Shown here piece after piece: positions 17,336 through 25,540 of a DNA stretch of 25,641 nt. Position 1 is the first letter of the stretch, and every line of letters starts with the position of its first letter. The notes below the pieces were generated by a model. It was not told the DNA's origin. It did not search any database and saw only the letters and a program-made list of their open reading frames with translations. Location: positions 1-25,641 of the forward strand of contig CAAEBC010000008.1 in assembly GCA_900753975.1 (NCBI GenBank), in the 5' to 3' direction. The translations under genes were made by a program, and so were the position numbers. This DNA comes from Clostridia bacterium. Lineage in GTDB: Bacteria; Bacillota; Clostridia; TANB77; UBA1234.

Positions 17336-17375
17336 AACTTACACCTCACAACTTTTCTTTTTGAATTTTGTTTTA

Positions 17376-17409
17376 ATTATATAAGCAATATTTTAAATAT
17401 GTTGTCGCA
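17376..17409 (-). promoter_or_regulatory. Spo0A-type promoter of spoIIE
   Basis: On the minus strand TATAAT (17376-17381) is preceded by 21 bases and then GCGACA (17403-17408). That -35-like element overlaps TGTCGCA (17403-17409 on the plus strand), one mismatch from the 0A box TGTCGAA. In B. subtilis, spoIIE and spoIIG promoters have just this long spacer with 0A boxes at the -35 position. The match in both spacing and box is good but unproven. Confidence 0.5.
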
Positions 17410-17453
17410 AAATAAACTTCTAAAAAGAAAAGTTTATTACAAAAAAATACATA

Positions 17454-20400
17454 TTACTTTTCAAGTTGCATAGAAAACAAATTAGAAACACCATGTTCTT
17501 GCATCGTTACACCATATACTGTATTAGCTGCTTCCATCGTACCTTTTCTATGTGTTATTATTAAAAATTGTGTGCTTTTTGAAAACTTCTTTAGATAGTC
17601 TGCATATCTGTAAACATTTACGTCATCTAAAGCCGCCTCTATCTCGTCTAAAATACAAAACGGAGATGGATTAAGTTTTAAAATAGCAAATAAAAGTGCT
17701 ATAGCTGTAAGAGCTCTTTCTCCACCAGATAGTAACATCATATTTTGAAGTTTCTTTCCAGGTGGCTGTACCTCTATTTCAATGCCGCTTTCTAGCACGT
17801 TACTCTCATCTGATAGTCTAAGAGTTGCCTTTCCTCCGCCAAACAATTCCATAAACACTTCGCCAAAATTTTTATTGATAGTCGCGAATTGATTAGAAAA
17901 TTGAATCTTCATTATCTCTATCATGTCCAAAATAATCTTGTTTAGAGACTTTTCAGAATTTTCCAAGTCTTCTTTTTGAACAGTAAGAAAATCAAATCTA
18001 TCCTTCAATGTCTTGTATTCCTCTATTGCATTTACATTTATTGTACCTAATTTTTTAATGTCACTCTTTAAACTTTCAACTTCTTTTGCCGTCTTAGAAT
18101 CTACTGGAGCATAATCTGTTACTGTATTTGGAGTAACTTCATACTCCTCCCACATCTTATCTTGAATTGCATCAATGTCTGTTTCTAATTTCGACTTTCT
18201 AACTTCTTGTTTGTTAATTTGATCTTTTAAAATATCTAATGTTTTAAATTGAGCTTCAACACTTTCGTCAACAGTCGTTAATGCATTGTTTTTATTTTCT
18301 CTATCTTGCTTTAATTCATTAACAACATTTTCAAGATTTGAAACAACATTATCTAAGTTTGTGATTTCTTCTTTTATTCCATCAATCTTATCTTTCATTT
18401 CATCATTTTCAGCTAATAATCTTTCTCTTTCGTCAGCTTTATCTTGAGCATTCTGAATACAAGAATTAATTTCTTGTTGCAACATATTTATCATCTCATC
18501 AATAGACATTGAGCTTTCATCAAAAGAAGAAACAGAAATTTTCAAATCAACAATGTCAGAATTAAGTTCATCTATCTTTGTTTGTTGTTTGCTATTTTCT
18601 TCTGCAAATAAATCGACTTCTTTTTGCATTTCTTCATTTTCTACTTCAACATTCTTGATAATCTCTTTAATGTCATCAATATTTACATTTTCATTTTTAA
18701 TAGTTTCATTTAAAGTCTCTTTTTCATTTTTCAAAAGATTTACTTTCTTGCTTATTCTTTCGATATTATTATCTATCTCTGCCATCTTTTGATTTTCAGT
18801 TGCAAAAGAAATCTCAACTTGCTGTAAAGTTACCTTTTTGGCTTCATACTCTTCAAGAGATAACTTAACTTCGTTTTTATAGTTTTCTAAATTAGAAATT
18901 GCCTTTTGATGTTTTTCAGAAAGTTCAGCCACTAATTTCTTTAGTTCTTCAATCTCTCTTGAACGACTTAAAATGCTAGTTGTTCTCTTAGCTGTGCTAC
19001 CACCAGACATTTGACCAGATGGATTGATAACATCTCCATCTAAAGTTACAACTTTAAACGAATATTTAAACTTCTTAGAAATAGCAATTGCAGAATTCAT
19101 ATTTTCAACAATTACAGTTTTTCCAAGCAAACTTTGAATAACTGCATCATATTTTTTATCATACTCAATAAGGTTTGCAGCAACACCTAAAACACCATCT
19201 ATGCCTTTTAAATTTTCTGAAATCTTTAAAGGCTTAACCGAAGAAAGTGGTAAAAAAGAAGCTCTACCTAAATTGTTTACTTTTAAATATTCGATAGCCC
19301 TTTTTGCGTCCTCTTCCGTTTGTGTAACTATGTTTTGAATAGATGCACCCAAAGTCATTTCGATTGCATTTTCAAATTTAACAGGAACTTTAATTAAACT
19401 TGCTACTGCACCATATACATTTTTTCCAAATGCTTCATCTTTTTGACACTTAGAAAGAACTTCTTTTACTGCTTTATTGTAGCCCTCAAACTCATTTTCA
19501 GTTTCAACTAAAAACTTATATCTAGATTTTTTATTATTTACTTCATCAGCTAAACTTCTAATTTCATTTTCATAGCTAGCTATTTTTTCATTACACTCGC
19601 TCTTAACTTTCTCAAGTTCAGAAATAGTATTTAATATTTTATTTCTCTCGCTAGTAACTTCATTTAAAGTTTTTGTAGCATCTTCTTTGGTCATTCTTTC
19701 TCTATCTAAACTTGATATATTATCTCTTATTTCTTCATCAATTTGTCTTATTCTTCTAAGATTTGCTTCACTATTTGCACTTAAATCTCTAAGCACTTCC
19801 ATCTTTTCGAACTTCAAATCGATATTATCCATAATTTTTTGCTTTTTCTCTTCTATTCTTTTTTGTTCATTTGTAAGAGTTTGAGATAACTTCTCAAATT
19901 CTGCTTGTTTTTCATTTAACTCATTTTGAAATCTTTCTTTGTCATTAGAAAGCCTAATCTTTTTAGCTTTTCTATCTTCTATATCTTTAGTAAGTTCTTC
20001 TTTTCTTTCATTATGCTTTTCTATTTCAAGTGCCAAAGACTCGTATTTTTCTGTGTTGTGATTAATTCTTTCTTTAAAAATTCCTATATCTGCTTTTTGC
20101 TTTTCTATCGTATTTTGTGATTCAAACATCCTATTTTGCTCTTCAGATATTTTAGAAAATAACTCATCTAATTCTAATTTTAACTTTTCCTTTTTTGACT
20201 GCATATCTGATAAATTATTTTCTTCATCACTTAACTCTTCAGCCATATTTTCTAAACTCAATTTTATTTCATCTAGTTTTATTTTATTTTTTTCAATTCC
20301 ATTTATAAATAAACCAATCTCTAAATACTTTAACTTTTCCCTCAAACCTAAAAATATCTTTGCCTTTTCAGCTTGCATTTCTAAAGGTCCAAGTTGATTT

Positions 20401-20997
20401 TCAATTTCAGTAACAATATCGTTAATACGCACCAAATTTTGTTTAGTGCTTTCCAGTTTCTTTTCTGCTTCCTCTTTTCTAGTCCTATATTTAACAATCC
20501 CAGCAGCTTCCTCAAAAATATGTCTTCTTTCTTCAGACTTTGAACTCAAAATTTCATCAATACGTCCTTGTCCAATGATTGAATAACCATCACGACCTAT
20601 ACCCGTATCCATAAAAAGCTCTACAATATCTTTAAGTCTGCAACTATTTTTATTTATAAAAAATTCACTTTCACCATTTCTATAAGCCCTACGGCTAACA
20701 GTAACTTCAGTATAATCGATTGGCAATTTGCCATCGCTATTATCTATAGTAATTGAAACCTCTGCAAAACTTACGGATTTCCTAGCTTCAGTTCCAGCAA
20801 AAATTACATCTTCTAACTTAGAACCACGCAAAGCTTTGACGCTTTGCTCTCCAAGAACCCATCTTATTGCATCAGAAACATTACTCTTACCACTACCATT
20901 AGGTCCGTATTACAGCTGTTATACCTGGCTTAAACTCTAATGTTGTTTTACCAGCAAAAGACTTAAAGCCCTGTAACTCTAATTTTTTTAAATACAT
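17454..20997 (-). CDS. smc: chromosome condensation and segregation protein SMC, needs a +1 shift in Walker A
   Basis: 1180 aa when corrected; family usual ~1186. The N-terminal frame starts at ATG 20997 (MYLKKLELQGFKSFAGKTT) and runs 30 codons to ...ITAVI. It then meets CGG followed by A and, two codons later, TAA. Dropping the C yields G-P-N-G-S-G-K-S-N, the Walker A motif, with its lysine at position 37 as in B. subtilis SMC. The remainder is intact: long coiled coils (about 165-500 and 660-1000), a hinge (about 505-640), the ABC signature LLSGGERALTA and the Walker B CILDEIEAALDD. SMC is the core of the condensin complex and is rarely dispensable. A later start (TTG at 20831) would lack Walker A and make no working ATPase. 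No rnc or ftsY neighbours are visible. Confidence 0.92.
20904..20907 (-). other. CGGA +1 shift site in smc
   Basis: The minus strand reads GCT GTA ATA CGG ACC TAA. Reading CGGA as glycine gives A-V-I-G-P-N-G-S-G-K-S, the exact Walker A context, with correct residue numbering before and after. Without a shift only a 32-residue peptide is made. This is the clearest of the three sites because the flanking sequence is nearly invariant in all SMC proteins. Confidence 0.8.
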
Positions 20998-21021
20998 AAT
21001 CCATAAAACCCCTTTATCCGT

Positions 21022-21050
21022 AGTATATAACCAAGTTAATCATATACTAA
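21022..21050 (-). promoter_or_regulatory. possible promoter of smc
   Basis: On the minus strand TATACT (21022-21027) lies 17 bases from TTAGTA (21045-21050). The -10 is good and the -35 weak. The start would lie about 20 bases before the smc ATG. Confidence 0.35.
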
Positions 21051-21100
21051 TAGACTCGAATAATCAACATTTTTCGAGGTTTATTTTCAAATTTTAAGAA

Positions 21101-21263
21101 TTAATGTTACAATTCAGCTTTAAAAAGGTATAAGGTCTGATAACACTTTTAGGAGCAATTTTGTCAAGGTGGAGATTGCGTTAGCAATACTACCTTGGCA
21201 AAGCCTTGCGGATAAAAGTTTTATCAGACCTTATACCTTTTTAAAGCTGAACTGTAACATTAA
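21101..21263. repeat. long palindromic element, copy B (87-bp core, 38-bp unique arms)
   Basis: Arms 21101-21143 and 21221-21263 are inverted repeats of 43 bases with one mismatch; the innermost 5 bases belong to the core. The core (21139-21225) matches that at 12578-12665, sharing GATAACACTTTTA, GTCAAGGTGGAGAT and GGATAAAAGTTTTATC. The tip stem is ATTGC-gtta-GCAAT instead of ATGAC-gaa-GTCAT. Unlike the other palindromes it lies between divergent genes, so it is not a shared terminator there. Confidence 0.85.
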
Positions 21264-21293
21264 ATGTACATAATAAAATATTATTTTTCTGTA

Positions 21294-21323
21294 TTTACTT
21301 GTAAACATAGAAAGTGCTATAAT
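21294..21323 (+). promoter_or_regulatory. probable promoter of lemA
   Basis: TTTACT (21294-21299), an 18-base spacer, then TATAAT (21318-21323), 42 bases before the lemA ATG. Confidence 0.45.
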
Positions 21324-21365
21324 ATGCTTATGGGTATGAAAAATATTTTTTAAGGAGGAATTAAA

Positions 21366-21908
21366 ATGGTAGTAGCAATTATAGTTATTATCGCCCTAAT
21401 CGTATGGATAATTGCGATATATAACAGTTTAACTATCGGTAGAAACAAAGTAAAAAATGCTTTTGCACAAATTGATACAGTACTTCAAAGAAGATTTGAT
21501 TTAATCCCAAATCTTGTAGAGACAGTAAAAGGATATGCTGCTCATGAACAAAGTGTATTCGAAAATGTTACAAAAGCTAGAGCTGGTTACATGTCTGCTA
21601 AAACAAATGCAGAAAAACTAGAAGCAGAAAACGAACTTACAAGTACTTTAAAAACCTTATTCGCAGTTGCAGAAAACTATCCAGAATTAAAATCTAATCA
21701 AAACTTCTTAAAACTACAAGAAGATTTGAAAGTAACAGAAGATAAAGTATCATTTTCAAGACAATTCTACAATGACACAGTTACAATGTATAACAACAGT
21801 ATAGCTGTTTTTCCAAATAGCATCGTAGCTGGTCTATTTGGTTTCAAAGAAGAAGCTTTATTTAAAGCAGATGATGCTTCAAAAGAAGCTCCAAAAGTAC
21901 AGTTTTAA
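21366..21908 (+). CDS. lemA: LemA family membrane protein
   Basis: 180 aa. One N-terminal transmembrane helix (about 2-20) with a short outside end, then a helical cytoplasmic or surface domain. The family signature follows the helix: YNSLTIGRNKVKNAF, RRFDLIPNLVETVKGYA (47-63) and the FSRQFYNDTVTMYN segment. The function of LemA proteins is not settled; they are small coiled-coil membrane proteins often paired with a TPM-domain protein or HtpX, neither of which is seen here. AAGGAGGA precedes the ATG. It is a single-gene unit with its own promoter and a strong terminator. Confidence 0.92.
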   Translation: MVVAIIVIIALIVWIIAIYNSLTIGRNKVKNAFAQIDTVLQRRFDLIPNLVETVKGYAAHEQSVFENVTKARAGYMSAKTNAEKLEAENELTSTLKTLFAVAENYPELKSNQNFLKLQEDLKVTEDKVSFSRQFYNDTVTMYNNSIAVFPNSIVAGLFGFKEEALFKADDASKEAPKVQF

Positions 21909-21912
21909 AAGC

Positions 21913-21947
21913 AAAAAACTTACTTGGCATGCCAGGTAAGTTTTTTT
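21913..21947 (+). terminator. rho-independent terminator of lemA
   Basis: A long stem of about 17 bp (21913-21929 with 21930-21946, one G-U type mismatch, tip GGCATGCC) ends in a run of seven T. It starts four bases after the lemA stop codon. Confidence 0.85.
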
Positions 21948-21958
21948 ATACATAAACC

Positions 21959-21987
21959 TTGAATTTTCATATAATTAAGCTTATAAT
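21959..21987 (+). promoter_or_regulatory. sigma-A promoter of the tRNA gene
   Basis: TTGAAT (21959-21964), a 17-base spacer, then TATAAT (21982-21987), 16 bases before the tRNA 5' end. Confidence 0.65.
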
Positions 21988-22003
21988 ATTCATTGTTATC
22001 AAT

Positions 22004-22079
22004 TGGGGTGTCGCCAAGTGGTAAGGCATCAGACTCTGACTCTGACAGTACGTGGGTTCGAATCCTACCACCCCAGCCA
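22004..22079 (+). tRNA. tRNA-Gln (anticodon CTG)
   Basis: 76 nt with encoded CCA. The acceptor stem TGGGGTG pairs with CACCCCA, discriminator G and CCA at 22077-22079. D-stem GCC/GGC. The anticodon stem TCAGA/TCTGA encloses a seven-base loop CTCTGAC, giving anticodon CTG. T-stem GTGGG/CCTAC with loop TTCGAAT. The body matches bacterial tRNA-Gln. The variable loop CAGTAC has six bases, one more than is usual for this tRNA. CTG reads only CAG, so a TTG isoacceptor must be elsewhere. A promoter lies just upstream and a terminator just downstream. Confidence 0.93.
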
Positions 22080-22081
22080 AT

Positions 22082-22120
22082 AAAAAGCTACTTTGAACTA
22101 ATTATTCAAAGTAGCTTTTT
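22082..22120. terminator. bidirectional terminator between tRNA-Gln and vanW
   Basis: A perfect 16-bp stem (22082-22097 with 22105-22120) with a seven-base loop, flanked by A on one side and T on the other. It can end both the tRNA transcript and the leftward vanW transcript. Confidence 0.85.
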
Positions 22121-22130
22121 TTCTTATATT

Positions 22131-23801
22131 TTAATATCCACTCTCAGGATTATCCCATCCTGGAGGTAGTAAAGGATCTGTTGGTTTTTCTGGCTCAACT
22201 ACAGGTGGTGTAACAACTTCCCCGGCTGGCTTATCAACTTTTGTACCAACTTTAATGATTTCATTTGTAGGAATATATTTATCCTTTGAAATCAATTCTC
22301 TAGAAGTTTCTTTTCCGTTTTTATAGTATACTTTATATGCTTCTGAAACATAGCCATTAACTGGCTTTTGAACAACCTTTGTTGTTCCTTTTTTCATTGA
22401 AGAATCATTTTGTTTTTGTGTAGTATACTCTATTGTCTCTAAAATTTTTGTCTCGATATCTATTGTAGGTTCATCTAGTTCTTTAACACCATAAATACTA
22501 GCTGTCATAACACCATTTTCGCAAGTAGTAACAATTTTTACAGGATATTTTCTATCATTTCTAAACTTAAAATCAATTGCATTATCTACTACAGTTGCAT
22601 CCGTACTTTGTGGAACATATTGCACATACATACCATGCGCTGTTCTATCTGTAATTGTCAATCCAGCTCTTAAAACTGCGTTATATAATGTAGATGAAAC
22701 TTGACAAATTCCACCACCAATAGTTTTTACAACTTTACCACCAGCGAAAGAATTTCCCATCTTATAACCATTAGCCGTTGTTCTGTGACCAAGTGCTTTA
22801 TTGTAAGAAAATTCATCACCTGGATATAGAACTGTGTTATTGCATCTATTGGCAGCTACTTCTAAGTTTGTAACTCTATTTTTGTCGCTTGTGTCATATT
22901 TAGATGTATATGTAGCAATTAATGTTTTAAATAAAACATCGCCTAAATCTGCAACTTTAATTTTAGGCTCTGTAACCTTCAAATCAACTTTTGCTGTCTC
23001 TCCTGGTTTTAATGCGATATATAAAGACTTAGCTTCCTCTTTATCAAAATCTAATCCATTAACCTCGTTAATAACCTCGAAAGTTGCTCCCTCTTTATAA
23101 GAAGCATCAATTGGCTCTTTATGTACTTTTGCATAAACTTCGTCAATATCTAAAGAAGCTGGAGTTGAAATAACAACAGGAATTTCAACATTCATTTCTC
23201 TAGTTTTTAAAGCTTCTAGTACTTTATCTCCTAAAGTAGTATAGTCAATCTTTTTACCTTCTACTCCTTTAGTAAGTAATAGCTTGTCTCCTGAAACTTC
23301 ATAATAGTCATCTTTAACAAAAATATTTTCTTCAGGAATAGCATTTTCTACTGCCATTTTCAATTTGTCAAAATCAATTTTTTCCTCTGTTTGAATTCTA
23401 TTTTCTGTATTCATATAGCTTTTTAGTACAGTCATATTATTTTGAAAAATATTGCCATTTCTACCATATTCATAGCCTTGTTCTACAAGCTCTTCAGCAT
23501 TTGTATAGCCAAAACCTATATCATCACTAGAAATTTCAAAAGAAAAATCTCCGTAATTCAATATAATAGTTCTCGCTGTACTTTCAGCATATACACTATT
23601 TACAGCTTGTATAGCCTCCTCTTTTGTCATATTTGAAACATCAACATTAGCAATAACAACACCATTTAAAATCTTGTCATTAGATAAATTTGCGATTCCA
23701 AATCCAACACTAAAAATAACAATTACTATAACAAGTACAACAGCAATTAATATAAAAATCGGCTTTTTATTAACTTTACCCGAATATAATATCTGATTCA
23801 T
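22131..23801 (-). CDS. VanW family protein with PG-binding-4 and G5-like domains
   Basis: 556 aa. A signal anchor (about 15-37) leads to an extracellular region. Residues about 45-290 look like two peptidoglycan-binding (PG_binding_4) domains. The VanW domain spans about 305-440, with the YPGDEFSYNKALG segment and GGGICQVSSTLYNA (362-375). A G5-like domain (about 445-525) and a Pro/Glu-rich tail follow. VanW-type proteins are common in spore-forming Firmicutes, and the exact function is unknown; the name comes from vancomycin-resistance clusters and does not imply resistance. AGGTGG lies before the ATG. It is a single gene with its own promoter and terminator. Confidence 0.9.
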   Translation of the reverse strand: MNQILYSGKVNKKPIFILIAVVLVIVIVIFSVGFGIANLSNDKILNGVVIANVDVSNMTKEEAIQAVNSVYAESTARTIILNYGDFSFEISSDDIGFGYTNAEELVEQGYEYGRNGNIFQNNMTVLKSYMNTENRIQTEEKIDFDKLKMAVENAIPEENIFVKDDYYEVSGDKLLLTKGVEGKKIDYTTLGDKVLEALKTREMNVEIPVVISTPASLDIDEVYAKVHKEPIDASYKEGATFEVINEVNGLDFDKEEAKSLYIALKPGETAKVDLKVTEPKIKVADLGDVLFKTLIATYTSKYDTSDKNRVTNLEVAANRCNNTVLYPGDEFSYNKALGHRTTANGYKMGNSFAGGKVVKTIGGGICQVSSTLYNAVLRAGLTITDRTAHGMYVQYVPQSTDATVVDNAIDFKFRNDRKYPVKIVTTCENGVMTASIYGVKELDEPTIDIETKILETIEYTTQKQNDSSMKKGTTKVVQKPVNGYVSEAYKVYYKNGKETSRELISKDKYIPTNEIIKVGTKVDKPAGEVVTPPVVEPEKPTDPLLPPGWDNPESGY

Positions 23802-23842
23802 TTTTCTACCACCTTTTTTATTTTAATAATTTTCCAATAAAT

Positions 23843-23871
23843 AGTATATCACAACTTTACATAAAGTACAA
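23843..23871 (-). promoter_or_regulatory. probable promoter of vanW
   Basis: On the minus strand TTGTAC (23866-23871) and TATACT (23843-23848) are 17 bases apart, about 40 bases before the start codon. Confidence 0.5.
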
Positions 23872-23890
23872 CGAAAATCTACAAATTTCG

Positions 23891-24565
23891 CTATATATTT
23901 TCTATTTGCCAGTCAATTGGCTCTAGACCGTTTCTTTTTAAGATTTCATTTGTCTTTGAGAAGTGTTTGCAACCCAAAAATCCTCTATTTGCTGAAAGTG
24001 GGCTCGGATGAACAGACTTTAAAATATAATGCTTAGGATTTGTTACAAGTAACTCTTTTTTAGCAGCACAAGCACCCCAAAAAAGATATACTACTGGCCT
24101 ATCTATCTTATTGATTTCTTTTATTACATCATCAGTAAATGTTTCCCAACCACAATTTCTATGAGAATTGGCTAATCCCTCTCTAACAGTTAAAACATTG
24201 TTCAAAAGCAAAACACCTTGTCTTGCCCATTTCTCCAAATAACCGTTATTAGGAATATAACAGCCTAAATCATCATGTAATTCTTTATAAATGTTTCTTA
24301 AAGAGGGTGGAATTATAATCCCTGGCTTCACCGAAAAGGCTAAGCCATGAGCTTGTCCAACCTCGTGATATGGATCTTGACCAATTATAACGACCTTTAC
24401 ATCATCATAATTGGCAAACTTTAAACTATTAAAAATATCATTCATGTCAGGAAATATCCTATAATGAGAATATTCATATTTCAAAAATTCTCGTATTTTA
24501 AGATAATAATCCTTTTGAAATTCGTCTTTTAAAATCTCGTCCCATCTATTTCCTATATTAACCAT
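23891..24565 (-). CDS. ung: uracil-DNA glycosylase, family 1
   Basis: 224 aa from the chosen start. Removes uracil from DNA to begin base-excision repair. The water-activating motif GQDPYH places the aspartate at position 64, the E. coli number. HPSPLSANRG (catalytic H186), LLLNNVLTV and FWGACAAKKE are all present. I start at ATG 24565 because GGGGG lies eight bases upstream; an ATG five codons earlier (24580) overlaps that motif. It lies 89 bp after pgeF and is read in the same direction, possibly as one unit. Confidence 0.95.
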   Translation of the reverse strand: MVNIGNRWDEILKDEFQKDYYLKIREFLKYEYSHYRIFPDMNDIFNSLKFANYDDVKVVIIGQDPYHEVGQAHGLAFSVKPGIIIPPSLRNIYKELHDDLGCYIPNNGYLEKWARQGVLLLNNVLTVREGLANSHRNCGWETFTDDVIKEINKIDRPVVYLFWGACAAKKELLVTNPKHYILKSVHPSPLSANRGFLGCKHFSKTNEILKRNGLEPIDWQIENI

Positions 24566-24654
24566 ATATGTATCCCCCATTATTTCTTATGTAGCAGAAT
24601 ACACTACTACAAACTACGTTTTTTATAGTATTTTTACAAGCAAGTTTTTGCTAC

Positions 24655-25461
24655 CTATTTTTTCATAACAATTGTAGTTCCAAGTCCAAAGTTTTCTCCA
24701 TCACTACGTCTTGAGTGCACTTTTTCAGAATTACAAACACTACAAATGCCAGAATCAAAAATATTCTCTTCTAAAACTCCAGCTTCTTCTAAAAGTAATT
24801 TATTTATTAAAATGTTATCTATGTTATACTTTTGTACACCTTCTATATTCCTGCCTTTAGAAATAATTTTATCTATCTTGCCTGTGTACTCAAATATATT
24901 TTTGCAAAGTTCCATAACATCTAAATCCACTTCGAAATGACATTTACGAATCGCTGGCATCAAATATGCTTCAATATCTTTTGGATTCGAGCCATACTCA
25001 TTTGTCATCTTTTTTACAGCCTTCAAAACAATCTTTTTAAAAGTTCCTCTCCAACCAGAATGTATGTTAGAAATAACTTTATTTTTCGTATCATATAAAA
25101 TAACACAAAGACAATCTGCACTAGTTGTAGCAAGTGCTATATTCGATTTATCTGTAATACTACCATCTACATCTTGCAAATAATCCAAATTTATATCAGC
25201 CGAATCACTATTTTCCTTACAATCAATTTTTATAATATTATCCGTATGCGACTGTGTAATCTTAACAAGTGAACTATACGGAATGTCCAAAACATTAAAC
25301 AAAGTCTTATAGTTTTTCTCTATACCAGGTCTATTTCTAAAGTTTAGTGGTTTTAATGAAAAAGCGTGAAGTATTTCTTCATGCTCATCTAATTTTCTAA
25401 ACTTCAAAAATTCAATTCCATCCTTCACAATATGTACAATATTTTCATTCGATAAATCCAT
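24655..25461 (-). CDS. pgeF: peptidoglycan editing factor PgeF (YlmD/YfiH, laccase-fold family)
   Basis: 268 aa. Family members form a zinc-bound active site at a domain interface and were first described as polyphenol oxidases. A role in removing mis-incorporated L-Ser from UDP-MurNAc peptides is known for E. coli YfiH, and purine nucleoside activity is also reported. The metal residues are visible: H72 (QSHTD), C117 (TTSADC) and H134 (IHSGWRG). The C-terminal CSVCNSEKVHSRRSDGENFG block is typical. GGGGG precedes the ATG and a good promoter lies at 25484-25512. ung follows. Confidence 0.92.
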   Translation of the reverse strand: MDLSNENIVHIVKDGIEFLKFRKLDEHEEILHAFSLKPLNFRNRPGIEKNYKTLFNVLDIPYSSLVKITQSHTDNIIKIDCKENSDSADINLDYLQDVDGSITDKSNIALATTSADCLCVILYDTKNKVISNIHSGWRGTFKKIVLKAVKKMTNEYGSNPKDIEAYLMPAIRKCHFEVDLDVMELCKNIFEYTGKIDKIISKGRNIEGVQKYNIDNILINKLLLEEAGVLEENIFDSGICSVCNSEKVHSRRSDGENFGLGTTIVMKK

Positions 25462-25483
25462 ACAAGCCCCCTATAACACCAAA

Positions 25484-25512
25484 ATTATATACAATAATAT
25501 ATATAAAATCAA
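25484..25512 (-). promoter_or_regulatory. sigma-A promoter of pgeF
   Basis: On the minus strand TTGATT (25507-25512) and TATAAT (25484-25489) are 17 bases apart. The -35 lies about 30 bases from the tandem repeat at the window end. Confidence 0.6.
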
Positions 25513-25540
25513 TCAAAAAATTGCGAGAAAAAGATGAAAA

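Larger units (their letters stand above)
20998..21365. other. 368-bp divergent intergenic region between smc and lemA
   Basis: Holds a possible smc promoter (21022-21050), the palindromic element copy B (21101-21263) and the lemA promoter (21294-21323). I see no gene in it. Confidence 0.7.

Noticed and set aside
17411..17438. Terminator after smc
   Set aside because: A nine-base AT-only stem with a ten-base loop and no proper T run; too weak to call, though it could help end the smc transcript.
5002..20997. smc, prpC and rpe as three pseudogenes
   Set aside because: The downstream frames stay open and well conserved over their whole length, with no second lesion. smc is a core gene. All three breaks share CGG-A, which random decay would not produce.
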